DNA from: Flavobacteriales bacterium
GTDB lineage: Bacteria > Bacteroidota > Bacteroidia > Flavobacteriales > BACL11
NCBI GenBank assembly: GCA_002696275.1
Contig: NZRO01000025.1
Coordinates: forward strand, 172,670-228,934
Length of the DNA: 56,265 bases
Reading direction: 5' to 3'
Of this stretch, positions 16,003-25,626 are shown piece by piece (position 1 is the first letter of the stretch; each line of letters starts with the position of its first letter). Below the pieces are notes generated by a model that was given only the letters and a program-made list of their open reading frames with translations, was not told the DNA's origin and did not search any database. A program made the translations under genes and the position numbers.

Positions 16003-16326
16003 CTACTCAAAATACCTTAATATAGCTCGTTTCATTAAATTTTTTTGAGACTTAGCCCCTAGCCTCTCTAATTTTTTTACCTCTTCAAAATGAGGCCAAC
16101 CATCTTCATCAACAGATTTAAATTTATAATACCCAAACGGAATTAACAATTTACATGTAGCAATGTGCAACAAATAGGTTTTTTCTTCTTTATCAAAGTC
16201 CCTAATACCTTGTCCCAGTTCTTGCACGCCAATTAAAAAAAGTATAGATTTTAATGTAAGTTCATCTTCAAAAACCGTTTCTAGTCTTAAGATAAGCTCC
16301 TCCCATTTTTTTTCTAAATCCTCCAT
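16003..16326 (-). CDS. Conserved hypothetical cytoplasmic protein
   Basis: A 107-residue, mostly helical protein with no signal peptide. Features include MEDLEKKWEELILRLE at the start and ELGQGIRDFDKEEK and DGWPHFEEVKKLERL further on. I believe it belongs to a small Bacteroidetes family of unknown function often found near pheS; no function can be assigned. The start codon lies four bases downstream of a TACTTTTG promoter box, so its mRNA may be leaderless. It is divergent from cvpA. Confidence 0.75.
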   Translation of the reverse strand: MEDLEKKWEELILRLETVFEDELTLKSILFLIGVQELGQGIRDFDKEEKTYLLHIATCKLLIPFGYYKFKSVDEDGWPHFEEVKKLERLGAKSQKNLMKRAILRYFE

Positions 16327-16330
16327 AGTA

Positions 16331-16338
16331 CAAAAGTA
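16331..16338 (-). promoter_or_regulatory. -7 box TACTTTTG, four bases before an ATG
   Basis: Exact TAnnTTTG match on the minus strand ending four bases before the start codon of the gene at 16003-16326. The upstream element is weak. Confidence 0.5.
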
Positions 16339-16347
16339 TTAAAATAC

Positions 16348-16355
16348 TATCTTTA
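16348..16355 (+). promoter_or_regulatory. -7-like box TATCTTTA, four bases before the cvpA ATG
   Basis: One mismatch to TAnnTTTG (final A for G), with the same four-base distance to the ATG as at several other genes in the window. Confidence 0.35.
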
Positions 16356-16359
16356 CACC

Positions 16360-16917
16360 ATGAATTATATCGATATTATTATCAGTATTTTAGTCTTGAT
16401 CTTTGCATATAGGGGTTTAAAAAGGGGTTTAATAAAAGAACTTATCTCACTTTTTTCTCTAATCATAGGGGTTTATATTGCAATCAATTTCTCATTTTTA
16501 CTAGAATATTATCTTGCTAAACCCCTATCAAAATATGATGAATTTGTTTCCATAATTTCATTTATTTTAGTTTTTTTAATAGTGCTTCTGTCTTTTAAAA
16601 CAGCGGGCTTTCTTATTAAAAGAATAGTTAGATCATTACAACTGGGATTTTTAGATAAACTTTTTGGGTTGTTATTTGGTGTGTCTAAAATTCTACTAAT
16701 CCTTTCAGTCCTGCTTTTTGAAGCTCAACACTTATCCAGCACCTTTGGAAACATTATTCCGAAAAAACAGATAAAAAAATCTGTATTATACAAACCTGTT
16801 TATAAAATAGTTCCAACCATAGCTCCAATTACAAAAGAGAGAAAAAAATGGGAAAGAAAATTAAAAAAATCAATAAATAACACAGTAAAAGAATTAGAAC
16901 ATCTTATTTCAGAATAG
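16360..16917 (+). CDS. CvpA-family membrane protein
   Basis: Inner-membrane protein of the CvpA family (colicin V production in E. coli; linked to envelope homeostasis). It is 185 residues with four predicted membrane segments: the typical start YIDIIISILVLIFAYRGLKRG, then IGVYIAINFSFLLEYYL, IISFILVFLIVLLSF and a helix near LFGVSKILLILSVLLF. The tail is basic and helical. The last 14 bases overlap the 3' end of pgk on the other strand. Confidence 0.88.
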   Translation: MNYIDIIISILVLIFAYRGLKRGLIKELISLFSLIIGVYIAINFSFLLEYYLAKPLSKYDEFVSIISFILVFLIVLLSFKTAGFLIKRIVRSLQLGFLDKLFGLLFGVSKILLILSVLLFEAQHLSSTFGNIIPKKQIKKSVLYKPVYKIVPTIAPITKERKKWERKLKKSINNTVKELEHLISE

Positions 16918-18091
16918 CTCTCACGCCAGGAAGCTCTTTTCCCTCCAAATACTCTAACATAGCCCCCCCTCCAGTAGAAATATAACTTACCTGATCCTCT
17001 AAGTTAAATTTTTTGACGGCAGCGACAGAGTCCCCCCCACCAACCAAACTAAACGCTCCGTTTACAGTAGACTTACAAATAGCCTCACCAATCTTTTTTG
17101 TTCCATTCTCAAAATTACTCATTTCAAAAACACCCATAGGACCATTCCAAATTATGGTTTTTGAATTCTCAATTTCTTTTGAAAAAATATTAATGCTTTT
17201 TTCTCCAATATCTAACCCCATGTAAGAATCTTGAATGTCCAATATGTCTGATTTTTTTATATCAGCATCACTATTAAAATCATTTGCGTTAACAGAGTCT
17301 ACCGGCAAAAGAAGTTTTACCCCCAATTCTTTTGATTTTTTTATTATAGATTTTGCCAAATCAATTTTGTCTTCCTCCAACAAAGAACTACCTATTTTTC
17401 CTCCTATTGCCCTTACAAAAGTATAAGCCATTCCGCCTCCGATAATTAAACAGTCTACTTTTTCTAATAAAGACTTTATAACCTCAATTTTTCCCGAAAC
17501 CTTAGCCCCTCCAATAATAGCGGTAAATGGTTTTTCTGGATTGTTCAAGGCTTTTTCTAAGCTATCCACTTCTTTTTTTAATAACAAACCAAAATATTTT
17601 TCGGACGGGAAAAAAGACGCGATAGTGGATGTAGACGCGTGATTTCTATGTGCGGCCCCAAAAGCGTCGTTTACATACACATCTGCTAAATCTGAAAGCT
17701 GTCTTGCAAACCTCTCCTCCCCCAGTTTTTCTTGCTTATAAAATCTTAAATTTTCCAAAACCAACACCTCCCCATTATTTAGTTTGCTTACCGCTTTTTT
17801 AGCAGAAGAACCAATACAATCATCAGAAAAAGACACCAACACCCCTAATAATTTTTGTAAATAATTAACGAGATGTCTTAAAGAATACCTCTCTTCTTTA
17901 CCTTTTGGCCTGCCCAGGTGAGACATTAAAATAACTCTTGCTTTATCATTTAACAACTTATTAATAGTTGGCAAAGCGGCGTTAATTCGACTACCATCAG
18001 TTATGTTGAATTTTTCGTCTAACGGAACATTAAAATCAACTCGAACAATAACTCTTTTGCCTTCAAAGCTTTGATCTAATATATTTTTCAT
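16904..18091 (-). CDS. pgk: Phosphoglycerate kinase
   Basis: Glycolytic enzyme making ATP from 1,3-bisphosphoglycerate. From MKNILDQSF the protein has 395 residues, the usual length. Motifs are RVDFNVPLD, SHLGRPKGK, the LENLRFYKQEKLGE region, VNDAFGAAHRNHAST, the hinge region GGAKVSGKIEV, and the nucleotide site WNGPMGVFE and GGGDSVAAV near the end. The open frame extends ten codons further upstream, but that would place the start inside the promoter. The promoter box ends four bases before this ATG. Confidence 0.97.
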   Translation of the reverse strand: MKNILDQSFEGKRVIVRVDFNVPLDEKFNITDGSRINAALPTINKLLNDKARVILMSHLGRPKGKEERYSLRHLVNYLQKLLGVLVSFSDDCIGSSAKKAVSKLNNGEVLVLENLRFYKQEKLGEERFARQLSDLADVYVNDAFGAAHRNHASTSTIASFFPSEKYFGLLLKKEVDSLEKALNNPEKPFTAIIGGAKVSGKIEVIKSLLEKVDCLIIGGGMAYTFVRAIGGKIGSSLLEEDKIDLAKSIIKKSKELGVKLLLPVDSVNANDFNSDADIKKSDILDIQDSYMGLDIGEKSINIFSKEIENSKTIIWNGPMGVFEMSNFENGTKKIGEAICKSTVNGAFSLVGGGDSVAAVKKFNLEDQVSYISTGGGAMLEYLEGKELPGVRAILK

Positions 18092-18095
18092 TCTA

Positions 18096-18126
18096 CAAAA
18101 ATAAACAAAGTAAAAAATCAAACCAA
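18096..18126 (-). promoter_or_regulatory. pgk promoter, TTG-N20-TATTTTTG
   Basis: On the minus strand, TTG at 18126-18124, exactly 20 bases, then TATTTTTG at 18103-18096. This is a full match to the Bacteroidetes consensus. It ends four bases before the pgk ATG, so transcription would begin at or next to the A of ATG. Confidence 0.7.
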
Positions 18127-18144
18127 TGATTTGTGAAAAATCAG

Positions 18145-18152
18145 TAAATTTG
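18145..18152 (+). promoter_or_regulatory. -7 box TAAATTTG before holB
   Basis: Exact TAnnTTTG match, 14 bases before the holB ATG. No TTG at the usual distance. It would drive the holB-ricT-gldH-PBP1A-scoAB run. Confidence 0.45.
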
Positions 18153-18166
18153 ACGGTATTATAACT

Positions 18167-19330
18167 ATGAAATTTTCAAATATTTTAGCGCCGGAGGGTT
18201 TAAAGAAACAACTGATTAACTCAGTTAAAAACAATCGATTAGCTCACTCACAAATGTTTTTGGGAGAAAAATCTAGCCCCAAACTTTTACTCGCTTTAGC
18301 TTATGCCCAATTTATTAGTTGTCAACATAAATCTTCAGACGACTCGTGTGGATCATGCCAATCATGTGTTAAATATCAGAAATTAACCCATCCAGATCTC
18401 CATCTAATCTTTCCTGTTTTACCACTTAATAAATCATCTAGTTCAAATGTTTCAGATAATTTTGTAAAAGAATGGAGAGAATGTGTTTTAAAAAACCCTT
18501 TCTTAGACCTAGATGTTTGGTTTGATGTTTTTTCTAATGAAAACAGAAAAGGAAAAACAGGATACATATACGCCCAAGAATCAGACAATCTTCGTAAAAA
18601 ACTATCTTTAAAGCATTACGAATCACAATTAAGAGTTGTTCTTATTTGGTTACCAGAAAAGATGCAGGTAAAAACTTCTAACAAATTGTTAAAATTATTA
18701 GAAGAGCCCCCACAGAAAACGATATTTTTATTGGTTTCAGAAAATACAGATTTAATCTTAAACACTATTTTATCAAGATTACAGATAACAAAAGTACATA
18801 ATTATAACCCATCAGAAATAGAGGCCTTGTTAAGAGATAAATTTCCGATGAAACACATTAGCGAGATTAAAGCGACCATCTCCCTAACTGAAGGCAACCT
18901 AGGCGGGGCCATTAAAATTTTACATAATGAAAGTTTTGAAGACAGACATTTTGAAGAATATCAAAACTGGATGAGACTATGCTACTCTGTAAATATTGAG
19001 GAAATTACAAAATGGGTAGATATCAGGAGTAAAAAAGGTAGAAGATCACAAACAATATTTTTAAAATACGCTTTAAAAATGACAAGAAATTGTTTAGTTT
19101 TTCACTTTTCAGAGACAAAAAATTTATTTGTCACACAAAAAGAAATTGATTTTTTAACAAAATTCCACCCTTTTATTCACCAAGATAATATAAACGAAAT
19201 ATCAGAAAAACTAGAGGAGTGCATTAAAAATATAGAAAGAAATGCAAATTCAAAAATTATGTTTTATGAACTATCACTACAATTAATGAAACTCTTAAAA
19301 GTAAAGCGTAAGTTTGTAGAAATAAATTAA
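18167..19330 (+). CDS. holB: DNA polymerase III delta-prime subunit
   Basis: Clamp-loader subunit of the replicative polymerase. The 387 residues have the AAA+ layout of delta-prime: the start LAPEGLKKQLINSVKNNRLA, AHSQMFLGEKSSPK in place of a normal Walker A (delta-prime does not bind ATP), a zinc site built from CQHKSSDDSCGSCQSC, and sensor-like LLEEPPQKTIFLLVSEN followed by ILSRLQ. First gene of a forward run; ricT follows five bases later. Confidence 0.9.
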   Translation: MKFSNILAPEGLKKQLINSVKNNRLAHSQMFLGEKSSPKLLLALAYAQFISCQHKSSDDSCGSCQSCVKYQKLTHPDLHLIFPVLPLNKSSSSNVSDNFVKEWRECVLKNPFLDLDVWFDVFSNENRKGKTGYIYAQESDNLRKKLSLKHYESQLRVVLIWLPEKMQVKTSNKLLKLLEEPPQKTIFLLVSENTDLILNTILSRLQITKVHNYNPSEIEALLRDKFPMKHISEIKATISLTEGNLGGAIKILHNESFEDRHFEEYQNWMRLCYSVNIEEITKWVDIRSKKGRRSQTIFLKYALKMTRNCLVFHFSETKNLFVTQKEIDFLTKFHPFIHQDNINEISEKLEECIKNIERNANSKIMFYELSLQLMKLLKVKRKFVEIN

Positions 19331-19335
19331 ATAAT

Positions 19336-20466
19336 ATGGCATGCGGAACAGGTGGTGGATGTAATGGTTGTTCTGTCTCTGAGAAAAGAGGCTGCGGAAC
19401 GAGTTCAGTTTTTAATTGGCTAGCAAAAGTTGACGACGCAAAAAGTAACACATTTTCTGATTTAGTAGAGGTTCAGTTTAAGATGAATAGAAAAGGATAT
19501 TTTCAAAACACAGAAGACATAACAATTTCGGAAGGAGATTGGGTTGTGGTAGAAAGCAATTCAGGATACGATATTGGAAAAATAACCCTTATTGGTGAGA
19601 TTGTAAACTATCAATTAAAAAGAAAAAAAATAGACACCTCAAAGGAACCCTTAAAAAAAATATATCGGATTGCAAAAGACATAGACATAAAGAAGCTTCA
19701 ATCATCTGTTGAATTAGAGGACCCCACCCTAAAAAAAGCAAAACTTATTATTAAAAACCACAAACTAGAAATGAAGCTCGTTGATATTGAATATCGGGGA
19801 GATAAGTCGAAAGCAATTTTTTATTATACCGCTGAAAAAAGAGTTGATTTTAGAGAGTTAATAAAAGAATACTCTAAAGCCTTTTCCATAAAAATAGAGA
19901 TGAAACAAATAGGAGTAAGACAAGAAGCAGCTATGGTTGGGGGTATTGGAAGTTGTGGAAGAGAACTTTGTTGTTCAACATGGATGACAGAATTCCCCCC
20001 AGTATCAACTTCTTCTGCAAGATACCAACAGCTATCTATAAACCCCCAAAAGATTTCAGGCCAATGTGGAAAATTAAAATGCTGCTTAAACTTTGAACTA
20101 GACTCTTATCTAGATTCACTAAAGAGCTTCCCAAAATCCAAACAAATTTTAAAAACCGAAAAGGGAGACGCTAAACAAATAAAGATAGATGTTTTTAAAA
20201 AGAAGCTTTGTTATGTATATAAGGGTAGGGAGCCGGGGATTTTTGAGCTTTCATTGAAACAGGTTATCCAAATAATTGAAGATAATAAAAAAGGAAAAAC
20301 TCCCCCATCACTAGAATATTTTATAGGTGAAAAGGAGGGCAATAAAACTGGTTTCAAAAATGTTGTTGGACAGGATAATATCAATAGGTTTGACAAGAAA
20401 AAGAAAAAAAAAGGATGGAACAAAAACAGCAGAAAAACCCAAAAAAGAAAAAATAATGAAAAGTAA
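19336..20466 (+). CDS. ricT: PSP1-domain protein RicT (YaaT-like)
   Basis: Homologue of B. subtilis YaaT/RicT, which there joins RicA and RicF in an iron-sulfur complex affecting RNA maturation and development. The 376 residues begin with a Gly/Cys-rich leader, MACGTGGGCNGCSVSEKRGC. The central PSP1 domain has GGIGSCGRELCCSTW and SGQCGKLKCCLNFE, so many Cys that could bind a cluster. The C-terminal 40 residues are very Lys/Arg-rich and may contact nucleic acid. Its end overlaps the gldH start by 11 bases. The role in Bacteroidetes, which I believe lack the usual partners, is unknown. Confidence 0.88.
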   Translation: MACGTGGGCNGCSVSEKRGCGTSSVFNWLAKVDDAKSNTFSDLVEVQFKMNRKGYFQNTEDITISEGDWVVVESNSGYDIGKITLIGEIVNYQLKRKKIDTSKEPLKKIYRIAKDIDIKKLQSSVELEDPTLKKAKLIIKNHKLEMKLVDIEYRGDKSKAIFYYTAEKRVDFRELIKEYSKAFSIKIEMKQIGVRQEAAMVGGIGSCGRELCCSTWMTEFPPVSTSSARYQQLSINPQKISGQCGKLKCCLNFELDSYLDSLKSFPKSKQILKTEKGDAKQIKIDVFKKKLCYVYKGREPGIFELSLKQVIQIIEDNKKGKTPPSLEYFIGEKEGNKTGFKNVVGQDNINRFDKKKKKKGWNKNSRKTQKRKNNEK

Positions 20467-20935
20467 ACTCCTCATAAGCTTTTTTATTTTAACTGTGTTT
20501 TTTTCTTGTGAGAAAGAAGGGATTACATATCATAATTTTAAAGAAAATATTTGGGATTCAAGCAAGATTGTAAAATTTGATATTAATTTTGAAGACACAA
20601 CCCGACTATACAGCTTAGATTTTTCTATAAGACACAACACCTCATATTCTTATCAAAACATAATATTTTTCACCCACCACTTTTTTAATAATCACAAGAT
20701 GTCTACAGACACACTTAACATAGATTTAGCTCAAAAAGACGGGGAGTGGTATGGAAGCGGTAAAAGCGATATAAGAGAGTTAAGTGGAGTAAATTATAGT
20801 GTAGATAAATTTTATGAAAAAGGAGTCCATACTTTTGAACTTGAACTAGCAATGAGAGAAAATAACAATCTTAAAATTGATAACCTGCCCCACATTTCAG
20901 ACATTTCCCTGTATGTAACAGATATAAATGAGTAG
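20456..20935 (+). CDS. gldH: Gliding motility lipoprotein GldH
   Basis: Lipoprotein needed for gliding and type IX secretion in Flavobacterium. From MKSKLLISFFIL the protein has 159 residues with lipobox FFSC and a mature part of beta strands (VKFDINFEDTTRLYSLDFSIRHNTSY, split by loops, ending [13 protein letters not shown]). The longer open frame upstream is inside ricT and is rejected. Placement between ricT and a PBP1A gene is the conserved Flavobacteriales arrangement and strengthens the call. Its last bases overlap the PBP1A start by eight. Confidence 0.88.
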   Translation: MKSKLLISFFILTVFFSCEKEGITYHNFKENIWDSSKIVKFDINFEDTTRLYSLDFSIRHNTSYSYQNIIFFTHHFFNNHKMSTDTLNIDLAQKDGEWYGSGKSDIRELSGVNYSVDKFYEKGVHTFELELAMRENNNLKIDNLPHISDISLYVTDINE

Positions 20936-23270
20936 AAGAAAAAAAATATTGATTTGGTTAATTTGTTTAAGTCCATTTTACAGCTTTATTCTTTTGATGT
21001 ATTTTGTAAAAATGAATACGATTTCTGAAAACTTAACAGAAGGAGAGAGTCGAGTTCCTGGTGTGGTTTATTTTTCAGATATTGACAACCCTCAAAACAA
21101 TTTATCTACAATAATTTATTCTTCAGATGGGGTCATATTGGGTGAGTATTATAAAGAAAATAGATCAAATACTAATTATTCAGATTTATCCCCCGTTTTA
21201 ATTGACGCTTTAATCTCCACAGAAGATATAAGATTTAGAAGCCACTCCGGTATTGATGTTCGTTCTCTTTTTAGAGCTATTTATGGAATTATAAAGGGAA
21301 GCAGTAGCTCTGGAGGCGCTAGTACCCTATCACAACAATTATCAAAAATGTTATTTACCGGTAGGCCTTCTACTGGTTTAGGCAGAATAAAACAAAAACT
21401 TAAAGAATGGGTAGTTGCTGTTGAGTTGGAAAAAAGATATTCTAAAAATGAGATCTTATCAATGTATTTAAATAGGTTTGATTGGATTAATCAAGCGGTA
21501 GGAATTACATCAGCTTCTAAAATATATTTCAACACCAAGCCAAACACTTTAGATATAAATCAATCAGCAATGTTGGTTGGGATGCTTAAAAACCCCTCAT
21601 TATATAACCCAAAAAGAAACCCAAAGGGAACACAAAATAGAAGAAATGTTGTTTTAGCTCAAATGATGAAATACAAAAAAATCACTAAACGAGAATATGA
21701 TTCATTAAAAACCCTTCCCTTAAACTTAGATTTTCAAAAAGTAGATCACAATGAAGGTTTAGCCCCTTATTTTAGAGAGCAATTAAGGTTTTGGATGAAA
21801 GAATGGTGTTCTAAAAACAAGAAACCTAATGGAGAACATTTTGACTTATATACAGACGGATTAATTATCCACACCACAATAGACTCTAGAATTCAAAAAC
21901 ATGCCGAAGCGGCTGTAAAGAAAAAAATGGCCAAACTACAAGAAAAGTTTTATAAACACTGGCGGGGGTATTCTAAAGCTCCTTACCCAGAAGATTTTAG
22001 CAGAAAACAGATTGATGAAATAATTTATCAAGGAATAAAACGATCAGAAAGATATAGAAAACTAAAAAACCAAGGCAAATCAAAAAAGGAAATAGATAAA
22101 ATTTTTAATATTAAAGTTAATACCACGCTTTTTTCTTGGAAAGGAGAGATAGACACGCTTATCTCACCCAGAGATTCTGTAATTTACAACAAATTCTTTA
22201 TTCATACAGGCTTGATGAGCATGAGCCCTACAGACGGATATATAAAAGCTTATGTTGGAGGAATAAATCATAAGTTTTTTAAATACGATCATGTTATAAA
22301 AGGGAAGAGACAGGTGGGCTCTACCTTTAAACCGTTTTTATATTCTTTGGCTATACAGGAAGGAATGGGGCCGTGTGATAAAATCTTAAACTCCCCTGTA
22401 GTGTTTGATAAAGACAAGTGGGGTTTAGAAAAAGACTGGATCCCATATAACTCTAGTACAGATTTTGATGGGTTGTCACTCTCTCTTAAATTTGGCCTAG
22501 CAAATTCTATTAATATAATGACAGCTTATATTATGCATCAATTTGGTCCAAAACCAGTAGTAGACATGGCTAGAAAAATGGGGGTAACCTCATATTTACA
22601 GGCGGTGCCTTCAATTTGTTTAGGAACATTTGATTTGTCTGTAAAAGAGATTACGGGGGCTTACTCAACATTTGTAAACAAAGGAGTTTATACAGAGCCC
22701 ATTTTTGTTACAAAAATCAAAGATAAGAACGGGGTTGTATTAGAAAATTTTCAATCAGAAAAAAATGAAGCGTTAAGTGAAGAAACAGCTGCAATTATGG
22801 TCAAGTTATTACAAGGAGCCGTTGATGGTGTTTATGATAAGGGATATAAAGAAAGATCGATAGAATTAGACAAATGGAATAAATCAGGAGTTAGGGGAAC
22901 CGCTAGAAACTTAAGATATGAATATGATATATCAGCTGAGATGGGAGGGAAAACGGGAACTACCCAAAATTATTCTGATGGTTGGTATGTTGGTATTACC
23001 CCCAATTTAGTAACCTCTGTTTGGACTGGTTGTGAAGATAGATCTGCACATTTTAGAGGGGAGGATGGTTACGGAGGTAATACCGCATTAACCGTATTTG
23101 GTCAATTTATGAAGAATGTATATGAAGACGACAATATATCCGAAGTAACACAAGAAGATTTATTTGAATTTGCAGATGTAAAAGTAAAAAACTGGGTTGA
23201 AAACAAAATGAACTGTAATCAATTAGATTTGTTAAATCCAGAGCAAAATATAGACGATGAAGAATTTTAA
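20928..23270 (+). CDS. mrcA: Penicillin-binding protein 1A (bifunctional)
   Basis: Membrane-anchored peptidoglycan glycosyltransferase/transpeptidase, 780 residues. One N-terminal membrane helix (residues 7-27) is followed by the glycosyltransferase domain with [12 protein letters not shown] (catalytic Glu99) and [14 protein letters not shown]. The transpeptidase domain has the Ser motif [11 protein letters not shown], the SIN motif in [10 protein letters not shown], and [12 protein letters not shown]. The short acidic tail follows. It is coupled to gldH by overlap and followed two bases later by scoA. Confidence 0.95.
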   Translation: MSRRKKILIWLICLSPFYSFILLMYFVKMNTISENLTEGESRVPGVVYFSDIDNPQNNLSTIIYSSDGVILGEYYKENRSNTNYSDLSPVLIDALISTEDIRFRSHSGIDVRSLFRAIYGIIKGSSSSGGASTLSQQLSKMLFTGRPSTGLGRIKQKLKEWVVAVELEKRYSKNEILSMYLNRFDWINQAVGITSASKIYFNTKPNTLDINQSAMLVGMLKNPSLYNPKRNPKGTQNRRNVVLAQMMKYKKITKREYDSLKTLPLNLDFQKVDHNEGLAPYFREQLRFWMKEWCSKNKKPNGEHFDLYTDGLIIHTTIDSRIQKHAEAAVKKKMAKLQEKFYKHWRGYSKAPYPEDFSRKQIDEIIYQGIKRSERYRKLKNQGKSKKEIDKIFNIKVNTTLFSWKGEIDTLISPRDSVIYNKFFIHTGLMSMSPTDGYIKAYVGGINHKFFKYDHVIKGKRQVGSTFKPFLYSLAIQEGMGPCDKILNSPVVFDKDKWGLEKDWIPYNSSTDFDGLSLSLKFGLANSINIMTAYIMHQFGPKPVVDMARKMGVTSYLQAVPSICLGTFDLSVKEITGAYSTFVNKGVYTEPIFVTKIKDKNGVVLENFQSEKNEALSEETAAIMVKLLQGAVDGVYDKGYKERSIELDKWNKSGVRGTARNLRYEYDISAEMGGKTGTTQNYSDGWYVGITPNLVTSVWTGCEDRSAHFRGEDGYGGNTALTVFGQFMKNVYEDDNISEVTQEDLFEFADVKVKNWVENKMNCNQLDLLNPEQNIDDEEF

Positions 23271-23272
23271 TT

Positions 23273-23974
23273 ATGATAAATAAAGTAGTAAATAATATAG
23301 ATTCCGCATTGAAAGGAGTAGAAAGCAAAATGACATTTATGTTTGGGGGGTTTGGGCTTTCCGGAATTCCAGAAAACTCAATAGCAGCGCTTTCCAAAAA
23401 AGACATTTTTGGATTAACATGTATTTCTAATAATGCTGGAGTAGATGATTTTGGATTAGGCTTGTTGCTGCAGAGAAAACAAATTAAAAAAATGATATCC
23501 TCTTATGTTGGAGAAAACACAGAGTTCGAAAGGCAAATGCTCTCAGGAACTTTAGAGGTAGACTTAATCCCTCAGGGAAGTTTAGCAGAGAGATGTAGAG
23601 CTGGAGGGGCAGGAATTCCTGCATTTTTCACCCCCGCTGGATACGGTACAGAAGTTGCTGAAGGAAAGGAGGTTCGAGAATTTAACGGAAAACCTCATAT
23701 TTTAGAATCAGCACTGACGGCAGATTTTGCTTTCGTAAAAGCTTGGAGAGGAGATTCTGCTGGTAATTTAATTTATAAAGGAACAGCGCGAAATTTCAAC
23801 CCCTTAATGGCAATGGCAGGAAAAATTACTGTTGCAGAAGTAGAGGAGTTGGTTCCCGCGGGGGAGTTAGACCCAAATCAGATTCATACACCCGGAATAT
23901 TTGTACAAAGAATTCTCCAGGGTGAGAAATATGAAAAAAGAATAGAACAGAGAACGGTTAGACCAAGAGAATAA
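23273..23974 (+). CDS. scoA: 3-oxoacid (succinyl) CoA-transferase subunit A
   Basis: Alpha subunit of a family I CoA-transferase that moves CoA between succinyl-CoA and acetoacetate or a similar acid. The 233 residues have the family start [17 protein letters not shown], the oxyanion-loop motif [13 protein letters not shown] and the [19 protein letters not shown] region. Its stop codon shares one base with the scoB start (TAATG), typical of coupled subunits. It follows PBP1A on the same strand. Confidence 0.94.
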   Translation: MINKVVNNIDSALKGVESKMTFMFGGFGLSGIPENSIAALSKKDIFGLTCISNNAGVDDFGLGLLLQRKQIKKMISSYVGENTEFERQMLSGTLEVDLIPQGSLAERCRAGGAGIPAFFTPAGYGTEVAEGKEVREFNGKPHILESALTADFAFVKAWRGDSAGNLIYKGTARNFNPLMAMAGKITVAEVEELVPAGELDPNQIHTPGIFVQRILQGEKYEKRIEQRTVRPRE

Positions 23975-24630
23975 TGGCTTTAGATAAAAATCAAATCGCT
24001 CAGAGAATTGCGCAGGAATTAGATCACAACATGTACGTTAATTTAGGAATTGGCATTCCAACATTGGTTGCAAATTATATCCCAAAAGATGTAGACATTG
24101 AGTTTCAGTCTGAAAACGGAGTGTTAGGTATGGGCCCCTTTCCCCTAGAAGGAGCTGAGGATCCGGACTTAATTAATGCGGGAAAACAAACTATTACAAC
24201 AATGCCTGGAGCTGCGCTTTTTGACTCTGCAACTTCTTTTGCAATGATCAGGGGGAGACATGTTCAACTTACTGTTTTAGGCGCTATGGAGGTTTCTGAA
24301 AATGGAGATATTGCAAACTGGAAAATTCCTGGTAAAATGGTTAAAGGAATGGGGGGAGCAATGGATTTGGTTGCTTCAGCGGACAACATTATTGTAGCTA
24401 TGATGCACACAAATCGTCAGGGTGAGAGTAAAATACTAAAAAAATGTAGGCTACCAATTACTGGGGTAAATTGTGTAAAAAAAATAGTGACAAATCTTGC
24501 GGTTTTAGAAGTTACAAAGAATGGATTTAAACTTTTAGAAAGAGCTCCAGGAATACGACTCGAAGAAATAATAAAAGCTACTGAAGCGGAATTAATTATC
24601 GAGGGGGAAATCCCTGAAATGATTCTTTAA
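23974..24630 (+). CDS. scoB: 3-oxoacid (succinyl) CoA-transferase subunit B
   Basis: Beta subunit partner of scoA, 218 residues. The catalytic Glu sits in the SENGVLGMGPFP motif around residue 50, with the N-terminal VNLGIGIPTLVANYIP and GAAMDLV-like glycine segment (GMGGAMDLVASA). The 3' end overlaps the end of gpsA on the other strand by four bases. Ketone-body or acetoacetate use is the family role; the true substrate is not determined by sequence. Confidence 0.94.
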   Translation: MALDKNQIAQRIAQELDHNMYVNLGIGIPTLVANYIPKDVDIEFQSENGVLGMGPFPLEGAEDPDLINAGKQTITTMPGAALFDSATSFAMIRGRHVQLTVLGAMEVSENGDIANWKIPGKMVKGMGGAMDLVASADNIIVAMMHTNRQGESKILKKCRLPITGVNCVKKIVTNLAVLEVTKNGFKLLERAPGIRLEEIIKATEAELIIEGEIPEMIL

Positions 24631-25622
24631 TTTAAACGGTCAGTTAAAATTTGTATTTGTTTTTTAGGAGATTTTCTGTTATACAAAATATTATAAACCG
24701 CCTCACTAATTGGCATATCTAACTTTACCTCTTCGTTTATTTCAATAATACATTTTACCGCATAATATCCTTCAGCAATCATTTTTAACTTTAGTTGTGC
24801 AGAATTTACACTATATCCCCGACCTATCATTTCCCCAAAAGTTCTGTTTCTACTAAATTGAGAATATGCTGTTACTAACAAATCCCCCAGATAAGCTGAT
24901 TCATTTATATCTCTTTTTATAGGGTGAACAGTGTCCACAAAACGTTTTATTTCTCTAATCGCGTTAGAAACTAAAACCGCTTGAAAATTATCACCATATC
25001 CTAAGCCATGACATATTCCAGAAGCAAGAGCGACTACATTTTTAAGTACCGCAGAGTATTCTGTGCCATATATATCATCAGACACAGTTGTTTTGATGTA
25101 CCTACCTTCAATATAGTTTGCAAATAAATTTGCTTTTTTTAAATCACTACAAGCAATAGTTAAATAAGACAATCTTTCTAAAGCAACCTCTTCTGCGTGA
25201 CAAGGCCCGGTTAAAACACCAATATTTTCATATGGGACCTTGAATTGATTATAAAGAAATTCTCCTACGATGGTGTTATTTTCAGGTACAATTCCTTTAA
25301 TAGCTGAAAACACCACCTTGTCTTTAATAGAAACAGTCAAGTTCTTTAATGTAGATTTTAAAAACGCTGACGGAACCGCTAAAACTATATAATCTGAACC
25401 GCTCACAATCTTATCAATATCTGAACTTATGTTTAACCTCTCTTTTTTAAGTTCTGCATCGGATATATAATTAGGGTTGTGTCCATATTTTTGTATATGT
25501 TCTATAACATCTTCATTTCTCATCCACCAATTCAAACAATTAACATTCTCACACAACATTTTTACAATTGAGGTAGCCCAACTACCGCCGCCAATTACAC
25601 CTATTTTTATAACATTTTTCAT
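24627..25622 (-). CDS. gpsA: Glycerol-3-phosphate dehydrogenase [NAD(P)+]
   Basis: Reduces dihydroxyacetone phosphate to glycerol 3-phosphate for phospholipid synthesis. The 331 residues begin with the nucleotide-binding GVIGGGSWATSIVKML, then AVPSAFLK, SAIKGIVP, LTGPCHAEEV and the active-site region YSAVLKNVVALASGI. The gene starts five bases after the lysS stop and is probably translated from the lysS transcript. Confidence 0.95.
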   Translation of the reverse strand: MKNVIKIGVIGGGSWATSIVKMLCENVNCLNWWMRNEDVIEHIQKYGHNPNYISDAELKKERLNISSDIDKIVSGSDYIVLAVPSAFLKSTLKNLTVSIKDKVVFSAIKGIVPENNTIVGEFLYNQFKVPYENIGVLTGPCHAEEVALERLSYLTIACSDLKKANLFANYIEGRYIKTTVSDDIYGTEYSAVLKNVVALASGICHGLGYGDNFQAVLVSNAIREIKRFVDTVHPIKRDINESAYLGDLLVTAYSQFSRNRTFGEMIGRGYSVNSAQLKLKMIAEGYYAVKCIIEINEEVKLDMPISEAVYNILYNRKSPKKQIQILTDRLN

Positions 25623-25626
25623 TGTA

